DNA of 64,000 nucleotides from the NCBI GenBank assembly GCA_029931535.1, contig JAQPZY010001686.1:9397001-9461000 (forward strand), read 5' to 3'. Below are positions 12,721 through 24,115 of this stretch, piece after piece (position 1 is the first letter of the stretch; each line of letters starts with the position of its first letter). This DNA comes from Margaritifera margaritifera (lineage: Eukaryota > Mollusca > Bivalvia > Unionida > Margaritiferidae). A model generated the notes under the pieces. It searched no databases, was not told the DNA's origin, and saw only the letters and a list, made by a program, of their open reading frames with translations. Both the position numbers and the translations under genes were made by a program.

Positions 12721-13974
12721 CACAATCTCATTACCGCAACTATTCCCCCCTTTTTTGATGGAGAGCCATGAAACTTGGTAAATAGTATGGTCATCACCTG
12801 AAGGTCTGCATATCCACAAATCACTTTGCTCCTGCAATTTTGTTAGTTATTGCCCTTTCTGTCTTGGAGCTTAATGCAGTTTATGACACAATCTTATTGG
12901 CACTACTAGTCCTGCAGCTTTTGATGGATTGCCATGAAACGTGGTAAATATTGTGGTAATCACCTGAAGATCTGCATTTCAACAAATTACTTAGCTTCTG
13001 AAATTTTTGTTAGAGTTATTGCCCTTTTTTTAATGTAGCCTAATATAATGTATGATACAATCTTGTCAGCAACCAATCCCCCAGTTTTTGATGGATTGTC
13101 ATGAAACTTGCTAAATACATGTATTATGGTCATCATCAGAAGATACTTTTATCGATAAATCACTTTGCAACTGCACATTTTTTTTAGAGTTATTGCCCTT
13201 TTTGTCTTGTAGTGTAATGCAGTGTACGATGCAATCTCATTAGTGCAACCAGTCCTGCAGTTTTTGATGGATTGCCTTGAAACATGGTAAATATTATGGT
13301 CATCACCTAAAGATGTGCATGTTAACAAATCACTTTACTCCCACAATATTTTTAGAGTTATTGACCATTGTTTTGTATTTTAATGCAGTGTATGACGCAA
13401 TCTTCGTGGTTCATACAATCTTGAAAAATACTTCAATTTGACGTGTTGCCTTGAAAACTCCTTGAATTTTGAAAAGCTGATTTTATCTTTGAAACAACCT
13501 TGAATTCATTGAAGAAAAAAAACTCCTTGAATTTTTCCCAAAACTTCTTCAACTTATTGGATGAAATACAAAACCTGAATGAAACATATCACTTTTTAAA
13601 TTCAGAATTTTCCAGAAACAATAAATAATAAATAATTATAATGGGATAAAATTGGCAGGATCAAATGTCACACAAGATGGATAGTTACCAGATGGAGTAG
13701 TATCCCTTTGCTGTAGTGGCACACTAGTTAGTTACATGTTTTTTCTTCTACTTTTCAACCTTTTTATGCAGTGATAAACAAACATGTGAAAAAGTTAAGT
13801 TTTGCAAGAAAGCATATTCTCAAAACTTTTGAAAGTCCTTAAAAACTTGTTGAAAAGTCCTTGAAAATCAACTCTCTGGGACTACTCATTTGGTCTTATT
13901 ACCACAACTAGTCCTGCAGTTTGGTGGATTGCCATGAAATTTGGTAAATACTATGGTTATCACCCGAGGATATG
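12720..13974. repeat. Diverged satellite, about 170-bp unit (left block)
   Basis: Successive units carry gttattgcccttt, ttttgatggattgccatgaa, acttggtaaatatta and tggtcatcacctgaagat at spacings near 170 bp (gttattgccc-like cores near 12850, 13018, 13188 and 13358). Divergence between units is high, so the array is old. It stops at 13974 where the LTR begins and resumes at 15795. A unique stretch near 13420-13880 separates two units. Confidence 0.75.
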
Positions 13975-15789
13975 TGTAAGGGTGCAAATTTCTGTCGATC
14001 TATAAAGAGAACATTAACTTGGACAGAGAACAATTAATTAGATTTATGAGGACAGGGTGCGTATTGAATCGCTATGCTGCGGTCTGTGTTGTGAGAGGAA
14101 CCGATTTTTAATTAAGCATTCGTTTATTTAACAGTCCGAGAAACTGGAAGGGAAAAGGTTAACTCAATCTTTGTATCGAAAATGTCAGAGTTGAGATTGC
14201 CCAGAATCAGTTATTTGGAAATCTAGAGGGTCAGGATGACCGCAAATTTTGGCGCCTATTTATAAAAAGGGTGGTAGATATATTTAATCCTGATTGGCTA
14301 CGCTAAATAAGGGGCGTGTTTCCCACACGAAATTTCATAGTTTTAATATGCCACATCGCAAAATTTAGTCAGTCTAAACTCCTGCAAGAGGAAGATATTT
14401 TTGGCTCCGAGATTGAATTTGCAAGAAATTATCTCGTAAAACAATTATCCAAGGGACTGGATGTCTGGAAAGTTGACGGACACAATTCTGGCCGTAGAAG
14501 CGAGCAAGGCTTGAAAGCACAAGGTATTTGTGTTAATCTCATGTAATTCGTTGATACCAATATAATTATTTGCTTGAATTTATTTACTTATATTTGCATG
14601 AATTTATTTGTATAAATTCGTAGATCAATTTTCTTGATATGAGTATAACTGTGTTTGAGTTTATTATCTGAATTCGTTTAATGATCTTATATATAAGTTT
14701 GACAGATTGTTTGAATTTGTTGTCTTGAGTGTTATAGGAGTCATGTATTTTAAGAATTTCATGCATTACTTTAGTTGATATGAGTATGAGAATCCGTGTG
14801 AATTCACCGATCTTAGATGATTTCATGTATGATAAAAACTTAAGTGCGTATCGACTGAAATTAACGTTGTTAAGCCATGAAGTGAGATTTCATGGACGTT
14901 AAAGACTTGAATGTGTGTATTCGCTGAAATTAACGTAGTTAAGCCATGTAATGAATTTCATTCATTCATTTGTATAATCGAGAACGGAACTATTATGTCT
15001 CGTGTGATGTTAATGTGAGTCAGCGATGAAATAGCCGTTAGGAAATACATTAATCTTATGAAACTAGGTTTGTTTGTTTATGGCCTGCCGTGTTTGGCTT
15101 GACCAGATAGCCTTTGGTATCTGTTTGACTTCCGATAGGATGCTATCTGACATAACGAGAGTGGAGTAATGATCTATTCCCAGTAGGATATCTGACAGAA
15201 GACTTAGGTTGCTTCTCTGTTTATTTTGAAAGGGGAAATAGCTCCACTGACGTAATCCACTGACGTATCCACGTACCTACGTATCTACATACCTACGTAT
15301 CCACCTACCCACACAAAGTTTGAGGGCCGACAGAGGCGAAATAGTGAGAGTGAGAAGAAAACCGAAGGAACAAATTGAACAGCACGGTGAAACTGCAGTG
15401 AACAGGAGATAAGCAGGTTATGAAGTTGTACAAGGCAATGACTTCGATTGTTCACTCGATTCTATGATGAATTAATTCTATCATTTAAACAGATCGGCTA
15501 TTTATATAAGTATATTTGTGTTTAAAATTCGGTGAATGATTTATTTCAAAAAGAAGTGTATCTTCCTAATGTAATGCATTATCACAGTTGTTTATGTAAT
15601 TGATTAAATTGTTATATTTCACATACGGGGGCTCGTGTGATTCTGTTCTGTATATCTGCTCAGATCTCTCTTCATTCCATCTATAAGTTTCACAATTTAT
15701 ATTATTCTTTACTCGATCCGGGCAATAAAACCGAGGTCAATCATCCTCTAGATAACAATAACCACAACCACCACCACCCCCACGCCACA
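13975..15789 (+). mobile_element. Solo LTR (about 1.8 kb) with 5-bp target duplication
   Basis: The segment starts TGTAAGGG and ends CGCCACA, and is flanked on both sides by ATATG (13970-13974 and 15790-15794). It splits a unit of the surrounding satellite exactly at this point, so both borders are well defined. Features fit an LTR read on +: a TATA-like tataaaaa near 14263, an AATAAA near 15725, and no retroviral coding domains. A cgggggctcgtg string at about 15627 resembles primer-binding or leader sequence seen in Gypsy elements. Internal repeats include two copies of a segment containing ctgaaattaacgt (14855 and 14926) and an acgtatc-rich tract at 15250-15310. The superfamily is not proven. 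Confidence 0.7.
14316..14546 (+). other. Short ORF inside the solo LTR, probably not coding
   Basis: A 76-codon frame lies about 50 bp downstream of the putative LTR TATA box. It has no recognisable domain and no other support. It may be chance or a remnant leader ORF. Confidence 0.2.
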
Positions 15790-15794
15790 ATATG

Positions 15795-16690
15795 CATCTC
15801 AATAAATCACTTTGTTCCCAAACATTTTTTTTTATTGCCCTTTTTGTCTTGTAGTCTAATTCAGTGTATAACACAATCTTGTGCACAGGTACCGGTAGTC
15901 CCCCATTTTTTGATGGATTGCCAAGAAACTTGGTAAATATTATGGTCATCACCTGAAGATGCAAATATTGATAAAACACTATTCTTCTGCAACTTTTATA
16001 AGAGTGATTGCCCTTTTTGACTTGCAGCTGAATGCAGTGTATGACAGAATCATGTAAACGCAACTATCTTAAAGATTTAAATGGATTTCTTTTGAAACTT
16101 GATGAATGTTATGACGTTCATCTGAAGATGTGCATATTGACAAATCACTGTGCTCCTGTAATTGTTTTAAAAGTTACTATCCTTTTGATTTGGAGCCTCA
16201 TGTAGTGTATCACAAAAATCTTGTAAATACAACTGGTCCCAGTGGATCGCAATAAAATACGCTGCATGTTAAGGTCACCATTTCAAGATATGCATATCAA
16301 CAAATACTGTCCTAAAAAAAAAATTCAGAGTTATTGCCCTTTTCATCTGGCTGCTGAATGCAATACATTACAGAAACATGACAAAATCTTGAGAATGAAA
16401 CTCGTCTTGCAGTTTTTAATTGAATCACTGTTAAACTTGGTATATGTTATAGGCATTATCTAAAGATGCACATACTTGTGGAGCACAAAGAGTTATTGCC
16501 CTGTTGTACGAGTTATTGTCCTTTTTGACTAGCAACTGGATGCAGTGTGTAACAGAATTTTGTGAATGCAATTACTCTTGCAGTTTTTAGTGGATTGTTG
16601 TAAAACTTTGTACATTCTATGGTCATCATCAGAAGATATGCATGTTGACCAATCATTGTACTCTATTTTCAGAAGTGTTAAACCCTTATA
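15795..16690. repeat. Diverged satellite, about 170-bp unit (right block)
   Basis: Continuation of the array at 12720. Units have attgcccttttt at about 15834, 16009, 16333 and 16493, and gatggatt or a variant followed by gaaacttg. It begins mid-unit at 15795, directly after the LTR target duplication. Confidence 0.7.
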
Positions 16691-16892
16691 GGACTATAGA
16701 CTTATCACCATCATGGGGTAGGGGTGGGATGCGGAGAGGTGGGAGTATATTTACGTTAGTAAATTGTTCAGAATTCCTTTAGTTTTTAATACAGTGTATT
16801 ATGCTTGCTTTTGGGGATTTTTATGAGGGGATAAAATAGGTAGGATTGTATCTACTGAATGTAAATAATTAGAATGAATAGTAATGTTAGTA

Positions 16893-17111
16893 TCATCTAT
16901 ACTCACTTATAATTCAAGTTCAAATGCAAACTGCACAGACCCAGATCTACTGTCGCATAATGCACCAGCAGATCTGGGTCTATGCAGTTTGTTAGGAGTA
17001 ATCAGTAGAACGAACAATACAGACACTGATCTAAAGGCGCATTATGTGATAGCAGCTCTGGGTCAATGTTGTTTGCAGTTGGACTAGACTTTTAAGTGAG
17101 TATATACGGTA
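16893..17111. mobile_element. Double-hairpin MITE, copy 2
   Basis: The ends (atctatactcacttataa and tatatacggt) are inverted relatives of each other. The first hairpin has arms gacccagatctactg and cagcagatctgggtc; the second is around agacactgatct and agctctgggtc. Same family as 3689. Confidence 0.72.
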
Positions 17112-18151
17112 TGCATAAATCACTACAATAAATCACTACACATGGAGACTTTTAGAGTAACTTACATACACTTTAGAACACTATCAGAAAAAGATGCATC
17201 TCTTTGCATGCATGGATTTATACAAACATACATCCCTCTATTTAAATTATGCATGTTTGTAGCTCACCTACTTGAAACGAGATGCTTACATATGCTTCAT
17301 AATTTGTTGTTTTTTTTAAAAAGAGTGCACCAAATTTGCACCTGCTGTCATTGTACTTTCGTCTATAATTTGATTTGAACTCTCTTTTCTTCAGTTGAAT
17401 TAATACTTGTCTGAGTAAAGTTTGTTTGCATGTCTGTCCAGGCTTTTACATAACTGTGATCATTATGAATGAAAAAATCAGATTCTTTATACTGTGTAGA
17501 AGTACATGTACGTGCAACAGAAGAGTTTGCAACTTTCATACTGCAACTTGAAGTTGGGTACATTTTATCAGTTTCTTCACCTGTTGTCAAGCTGTATGGA
17601 ATAACTTCTTCATCATTTCGCCGTTGATCTGAATTTCTCAATTTTCAATTCTTATTTTGTTTAACCTCCACTTCGTACATCCGAAACTTGGGTCGACCGG
17701 GCGTTCCTTTTTTTTTCATATCCCATTTTCAGTTTAGGACACGGGTTTCGTTCAGTTGGCATACCGTCAGGGAAATGTTCAGAGCAAACATAAACCTTTT
17801 TCGGCAAAGCTTTTCTGTTTCTGGCTATTATCCATTGTACTTTTCTTGGACCCTCTTACGGCATTACATGGAATTTATACGGAATCAAACACGGACATTC
17901 GTTATGCAGTTGTCCGTGTATTTCACACTGAGCTTGTTTCCATAAATTTAATTTTCTTCGATTGTTCGAACATCCATTTACTGCACATGAAGCCCCGCCA
18001 CCTTTCATATACTTTCTATTAGTATCCATTCCCGCAAGATCAATAAATACAATTAAACAAAGATGTAAACAAAAGACCGATATTGTTTTGACTTACGCAC
18101 GTGTGTATTATTTCACTCCTGTAATCGCTGACGCACCACGTGACAGAGAAT
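17112..18151. other. Non-coding host DNA
   Basis: Several short ORFs on both strands carry no recognisable domain. From about 17640 CpG becomes more frequent and a CACGTG E-box sits at 18138-18143, which would fit a promoter or 5' UTR for the exon candidate at 18152, but this is weak. Confidence 0.4.
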
Positions 18152-18226
18152 GGCAGCTCCCATGAAAACTGGCTCAGTGCCAGATAAAAGTGTTTCTATA
18201 TGTGAATGTATCCCCTTACAATTGGT
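18152..18226 (+). CDS. Possible first coding exon, unidentified
   Basis: An ATG in good context (gagaatggcagctcccatg) opens a short frame starting MAAPMKTGSVPDKS, typical in composition of an invertebrate protein N-terminus, just downstream of a CACGTG-containing CpG-richer stretch. A possible donor ttggttagg follows at about 18226. There is no downstream exon in sight, and an in-frame stop follows if unspliced. Treat as a hypothesis. Confidence 0.25.
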
Positions 18227-18373
18227 TAGGTCTTGTTAAGTTAAACTTGCATTTTTTAAAAAATAGGGCACTCTGAAGAGTAGTTGTACTTGTCAGACCT
18301 GTGTATCCTTGATAACATTGCAACACTGATCACAGCACCATAAAAGGTGTTTCGCTCAAAGTTCTGGCTTACC

Positions 18374-18594
18374 TACCATCAGCACTCGCTTATAAGTTCA
18401 GTCCGACTGCAAACTGCACAGACCCAGATCTGCTGTCACATAATGCGCCAGCAGATCTGGGTCTATCCAGTTTGTTAGAAGTTATCTGTAGAACAAACAT
18501 CATAGACTCTGATCTGCTGGCACATTATGCAACAGCAGATCAGGGTCTTTGTTGTTTGAAGTTGGACTCGACTTACAAGTGGGAATAGATGGTA
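18374..18594. mobile_element. Double-hairpin MITE, copy 3
   Basis: Ends accatcagcactcgcttata and the inverted gggaatagatggta. The first hairpin arms are gacccagatctgct and agcagatctgggtc, the second gactctgatctgct and agcagatcagggtc, both highly complementary. This is one of the best-preserved copies. Confidence 0.78.
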
Positions 18595-19654
18595 CCAGTC
18601 TCAGTGACAGTTATGAAAATAAGAGGTGACTTAGTTCATACAGAGCAAGTGAAATCATATTATTACTACAAATTTAGTGTAGAAAATTTACACTAAAGCT
18701 TGTTCGATACACTAAATACATACATGCAGTTCAAAAGTTTGCATGCATATAAAGTACAAAACAATACAACGTAATACAGTATTGTATTGTACTATCTGTG
18801 CATTGTGAACTTTTAACATCTACATTTTTAGCTTCGTGTTAATCTATTTAATTGTTGTTAATGGTATCTCAGCAACAGTGCAAAAGAAAAGCTAGTAGAA
18901 TTTTAATTATCATTATGATTTACCACGTATTTGCTTATAAATTCGAATTAAACTAAAGATATCATGAGATTTCAACACATTATCCTGCTCATTTCTAATA
19001 GAATTAATAATGTGATTTCATCATTACAGTCTATGTTCTCATACATGATTCAGTAATCTTGTGCGCTAGGCATGAAAAATAGAAATACTTTATGCAAAGT
19101 TTTTGTAAATATTTTGGAAAACAAAAAATGGATCAGTTTCAAAGTATCACTACAATGATTTGGATAATCATTTGTCATTGCAATCTTTTATAGTCCTCAA
19201 GAAAATCATTAATATTGTTTCTGATTTTTCCTGGAGATTTGCGAATGAGTGAAGAATGTTACTGGCATTAAAGAGAAAGTAGCATTAAGGTCTACACAGA
19301 AAATAATATGTTTATTCATTTCAGCCCCGTAACTTTTGTGTAGAATGACAAAGCAAACATTTGTGATTCTGCCAGTTCAGAAAGTTCACTTTCACTAAAA
19401 TGTCCAGTCATTTCATTTAAATGCAACTATTATTATAAAATGCAAGATAACATGTGCTGATTTTTTGTGCTGTGTAAATTTTAGTGCCTAAGTAAGAGAG
19501 TCTTGGTGCATCTGAACTTGTAACTACTCTGTAATGCACTTGATTTAATCAAAAATATAGAAACATAATAGGAAATATATATAAGGAATTTAATTAGTGT
19601 AGTAATTGCTGGAATGCATGTACATGTAGTGTAAAGGGAAAAATCCATAGTGAC
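18595..19654. other. Non-coding host DNA
   Basis: AT-rich sequence without recognisable genes. Part of it (about 19190-19520) has a related, diverged copy near 21360-21700 (shared runs around aaagtagcattaa, gacaaagcaaac and aaatgcaac), indicating an old local duplication. Confidence 0.5.
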
Positions 19655-19785
19655 TACCGTCTATACTCGTGTACAAGTTGAGTCCAACTGCAAGCAACAT
19701 AAACTTTGATCTGTATTATGTAACAGCAGATGTGGGGCTATGCAGTTTGCAGTTAGCCTTGACTTATAAGCGAGTATGTACGGTG
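19655..19785. mobile_element. Double-hairpin MITE, copy 4 (internally deleted)
   Basis: The ends accgtctatactcgtgta and cgagtatgtacggtg are inverted repeats. The interior is only about 130 bp and keeps one arm of each hairpin (acataaactttgatctgt and agcagatgtggggctatgc). Confidence 0.65.
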
Positions 19786-20846
19786 CATCTTTTCTTTAAT
19801 AATTAAGCAGGATAAATTCATTCATAGATAAAAACATTTTATGCATTTTGTAAGTGAAATAACTAAATAAATCAATTATTTGGTGCATGTTTGGAGAATG
19901 CAATGCTGAAAATATAGCATTTTCCTTTTAAAAGATAGGAAGGATGATTTAGACACACAAAAAATTCTTATAAATACACCAAATACACACATTAATTTGT
20001 CACATGGTTGCATAGCTATGAATTTATTTAAAACTTCATTTAGATTCAAACAAAACTTGATTGCATAATTGTTAATGTAATGCGTTTTCTTCGCGCTTTG
20101 GGAACTGTTACAGTGTGAATACGATACATGCAGGTGTTTCAGTTATTCCATTTTGGTGGGACGATGGCACATTGTTCTGGCACTGGTACAGTAACTGAGT
20201 AATATTTAGTCACTTAGTCTGTCCTGGCAAATTTATAAACTCTGGTATTTCTTTACCATTTTCTGTGTAGAGAATTTGATTTTTTTTTTTTTTTCATTTA
20301 AGATGACGCAAAGAGCTATGATAAGGCGAACACTGAGGGTTTTGCTCTGATTAATTGTGAGGAATATACTACATTTTTGGCTCTGAAAGCATCAGAATCC
20401 TAAAATTCACCATCCTCAACAGTGTAAATATCTTCTGACAATTGGAAATCAAGATACAAATAAGCTTATGACACTCTTTTTTATTCTAAAGTGTGTATGG
20501 CAATGTTAAGACCTGTAATATCCATGCAGTTTTTTTATGTCTGGATATGACCATTAGATCTCAGAACCTCATATTTCACATTAGGTACACACAGGTGATA
20601 CACTTGCTTCAGAATTGTTTATTGAGAGATTAGAAGTACGGGTTTAAAATTGTTGGGGGCGTCTTACTTCCAAAGACACAAAATTAGGTGGAGATTTTTG
20701 TCACAAATGGTGACATTTGATCATTTTTCTAAATTTCAGTGTTAAAAAAATATACCAAAATTTAATAAAATTCATCTTTACAAATGAAATAATGATTTAT
20801 ATGTAAAAATGTATCATAACTAGCTCAAACGTATCAAAGAAACTTC
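19786..20846. other. Non-coding host DNA
   Basis: No gene, RNA or clear element seen. AT-rich with a poly-T run at 20280-20294. Confidence 0.5.
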
Positions 20847-21171
20847 ATTCTTTGATGAGTATGATAACTTAGTCCTTGTGTTTGGACCTCTCATTTGTAA
20901 CCTACGGCATGATTCTTTGATGAGTATGATAACTGTGTCTTTGTGTTTGGACCTCTCATTTGTAACCTATGGCATGATTCTTTGATGAGTATGATAATTG
21001 AGTCCTTGTGTTTGGACCTCTCATTTGTAACCTATGGCATGATTCTTTGATGAGTATGATAACTGAGTCCTTGTGTTTGAACCTCTCATTTGTAACCTAT
21101 GGCATGATTCTTTGATGAGTATGATAACTGAGTCCTTGTGTTTGGACCTCTCATTTGTAACCTTTGGCATG
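20847..21171. repeat. Minisatellite, 65-bp unit, 5 copies
   Basis: Units begin attctttgatgagtatgata and end cctatggcatg. Copies are nearly identical (one to three changes each), so the array is young. Confidence 0.9.
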
Positions 21172-22373
21172 ACGTGACCCTCCACTCAGACCACGTTCTT
21201 GTGAGATAAATTGGACTCTGGAGCAAATACAACCAAACATGGCAGTTATTCTTCAGTGTTGCTACAGATAAAGTAAATTTTATGAAATAGGTCCAACCTT
21301 TTTTAATCTTTATTAGGTATGACTACATTATTTGGGCCATTGAACTGTTATTATGTACTATTTATAGTTCCGAAGAAAATCTTTTTTTTTTTTTCTTTCT
21401 TCTTTTTATTTCCACTGTAGACTTGCTAACCATTTAAGGATATTACTTGCATTAAATAGAAAGCAACATTAATGTTTAAATAGAAAATAAAATGTTTATT
21501 GGGTTCAGCCTCTTGGATTTTGCACTGGATGACAAAGCAAACGGTTGATTCAGCCATTTCTAAAAATGTCACTTACACTACAATTTTCAGTTATTTCATT
21601 CAAATGCAACCATTTTTAGAAAATGCAACATAACCTGTGCTGATTTTTTATGTGCTGTGTCCATGTTAGTGCCTAACATAAGTAAAATAATCTTCCTGCA
21701 TTTTAATGTACAACTAAAGCACTGGATAATTTCATCACAAATTTAGAAAGACGAAGAAAATAGTGTGGTAATCACCTTCAAGAAATCATACAAGACTTTC
21801 CACTGATCTGGCATCTGGATGGTTTATTAATTTATTTGCAAACTGTAATTTTGAGTAAAGGTAATGGTTGCAGCAAGAGTAAGTAAATAACATCAGCGGT
21901 ATTAGTGATAGCAGTGGTGTGATTGTGATAGCAGTGGTGTGATAGTGATAGCAGTGGTGTGATAGTGATAGCAGTGGTGTGATTGTGATAGCAGTGGTGT
22001 GATTGTGATAGTAGTAGTAATGATTTATTCTTGTCTAATAAAACTCAAGGTAAAGTACCATTTAACAAGCATGTGTCAATTCCAGGTTAAAAATGATGGA
22101 TTATGTGGTGGACAATACAGGCTAAAATTACTTGTAATGTCCTAATTTAGCTAAAGTATGTCCACTGCAAACACTATCCAACATCAAGCTCCGACTATTG
22201 ACCGCGTTTCTTGTATCGGTTCATAAACTGTCATCAATGGAACCAGTCCAAGTGTAATTTTTGGGTCACCTTTAGTTCAAAACAATGTCTTCTGCTGGAG
22301 TAAACTGCCGCATTGAGGTGTACCATCTGGTGAATACCTTACAAAAATCAGATTCAGTTAACATGTTAACTAA

Positions 22374-22411
<38 letters not shown>

Positions 22412-22641
22412 AAAAATAACGTATACTCCCGGGAAATATTGAAGACGAGGTTCATTTCTTTTGTGAGAGTGTTGTTCTGTTCGAACATAAAATAAAATAA
22501 ATGTTCCTAACCGAAAATTTACTCACACCTTCCCTGACTTTGTGTCTCTTGTAACACTTTACAAATATTATTTTATGATACACCCTCTGGAGTTTATGAA
22601 CCCGCCTGAGACGTGAATTACACAAGTCTCAACCCACCTAA
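21172..22641. other. Non-coding host DNA with microsatellites
   Basis: Holds the diverged duplicate of 19190-19520, a 20-bp minisatellite (gatagcagtggtgtgattgt, about 21905-22010) and a (TG)n run at 22377-22408. No gene was recognised. Confidence 0.5.
21905..22010. repeat. Minisatellite, 20-bp unit, about 5 copies
   Basis: Tandem copies of gatagcagtggtgtgattgt or gtgatagtgatagcagtgg variants. Confidence 0.85.
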
Positions 22642-23492
22642 TTGGCCAGTTTTGCTACGAAATTATGGCCTTCCATGCTGATATTTAACAATACACACTT
22701 ACTGATGGACTTAATAGTACAAACGCCGACAAAGTTGTTGTTATATGTATTCTTGTACGTGACAACATTTATTATTAATTTTAATGAATTATGTAGCAAT
22801 TCTAGCATCTGTCATGTTTTGGACATGTCTATAGTGTTTATTTATTATTTTATATATGAATTTAGTAATGAATTGAATTGAAGTGTACGATCTAGGTCAA
22901 CTATATTCCGTTCGGTGTTACGGATTTGAGATTTTTCATCATGTTAGGGATAAGAGTTTGAAACACCATGAAAATTCGTAAAATTTATTTTCTTTTTTGT
23001 ATTAACACCAAACTGACAAACAAAGCACCGATAACCACTCTGTTATCCGCAAATCGTGGTCGTAAAGTAATTGCAACTATGCGTATCGTTCCGCTCCTGC
23101 CTAACCTATTGATCAGTAAAACACTCACAAGAAGAACAGTCCAGTCTTCTTCCTGTGGTAGAGATGTAATTATTATCAAGAAATTTTCATAAAATCTGCT
23201 CACACCTCAATCAAATTGCATTCACGTCACAGGCCACTCATACAAAATATTGCTGCTTGCAAGACAACCGCGTAATTTCTTCCTGCACATTGACACCATT
23301 AGGCACGTTGGTCTTCAAATTGAATACTGTATATGAAGAGACAGAGAGCACACAAAAATTACCGCCGCGGAGGCTCTAACCCATGAAGCCAGGTTGCGCG
23401 TTCTACCTTCAAACCAAACATGTAACCCATTCGGATATGATACTCACTTTCAGAGGGTGAACATTTTGGTACTGTTAACGTGACCACAGATG

Positions 23493-23524
<32 letters not shown>

Positions 23525-23668
23525 CTATTTGCTTTTATTCATTAGGAAATGTAGACTAAAATGAACAATACTGTGTTTTGCCGTTCTTAATATGACGTAT
23601 ACTAAAATATTTTCAATGCATATAATTCATTTTCCTGCATATATCCATTTTGAAGAAATTTCATTGGA
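22642..23668. other. Non-coding host DNA, possible promoter-side flank
   Basis: Short ORFs here have no recognisable domain. A (C)n(TC)n microsatellite lies at about 23494-23524. It lies upstream of the candidate exon at 23669. Confidence 0.4.
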
Positions 23669-24115
23669 ATGATCTCAACAATGTCGCTTTTCAGAACTCT
23701 GCAGAGCAGCCGCTTGCCCCTAACATTACGAATTTGCGGTTTTTCCAGCGTATATTCCAATCGAGCACACGAGTCACTTGAACACAAATTCACTGAAAAT
23801 GATGTTCCCAAATTTAAAAGAAAACAATTCCGACCTTTGACTGGTACCGGCACGATGAACCAGTGGCGTGGTCGGGGGGACAATTGCCCCAGGCGGCTCT
23901 AGGCAAGGTGAGGGCGCCCTTTTTTTTTTTTTTGCCCCCCCCCCCCCCCCCAAATCTAAGCCCCCGGTTTCAGGGCTTGGTTGGGGGTGGGGGCGATGGT
24001 TTTGAAGGTTGGCAACTGACATAAAACCTGTTCTCTGAGGCTAAGAAGGGGGCGCCACTACAGAACATTGCCCCGGGCGCCTCAAACCATCGCACCGCCA
24101 CTGCGATGAACGGAA
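23669..24115 (+). pseudogene. Candidate first exon with presequence-like start, disrupted by a MITE
   Basis: A frame starting at ATG 23669 (or 23681) gives about 64 residues beginning MISTMSLFRTLQSSRLPLTL, rich in Arg, Ser and Leu and poor in acidic residues at the N-terminus, like a mitochondrial presequence, followed by a hydrophilic segment ending FRPLTGTGTMN. At that point a 243-bp hAT-type MITE with a perfect 8-bp target duplication is inserted and brings a stop at 23900. After the MITE the frame continues a few codons to a good donor gtaaga at 24116. I do not recognise the protein. The clean precise insertion suggests a once-functional exon now disrupted, or an alternative allele. Confidence 0.4.
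23861..24103. mobile_element. hAT-type MITE with 8-bp target duplication CGATGAAC
   Basis: Ends CAGTGGCGTGGTC and (inverted) GGTGCGATG... / CGCCACTG form short terminal inverted repeats. The element is flanked by CGATGAAC at 23853-23860 and 24104-24111, a perfect 8-bp duplication typical of hAT transposition. The interior carries ggcgccc-type inverted segments and homopolymer runs of T and C. No coding capacity. Confidence 0.82.

Noticed and set aside
17142..18165. Several short ORFs on both strands
   Set aside because: No domain, overlapping frames and no splice context except the weak exon candidate at 18152.
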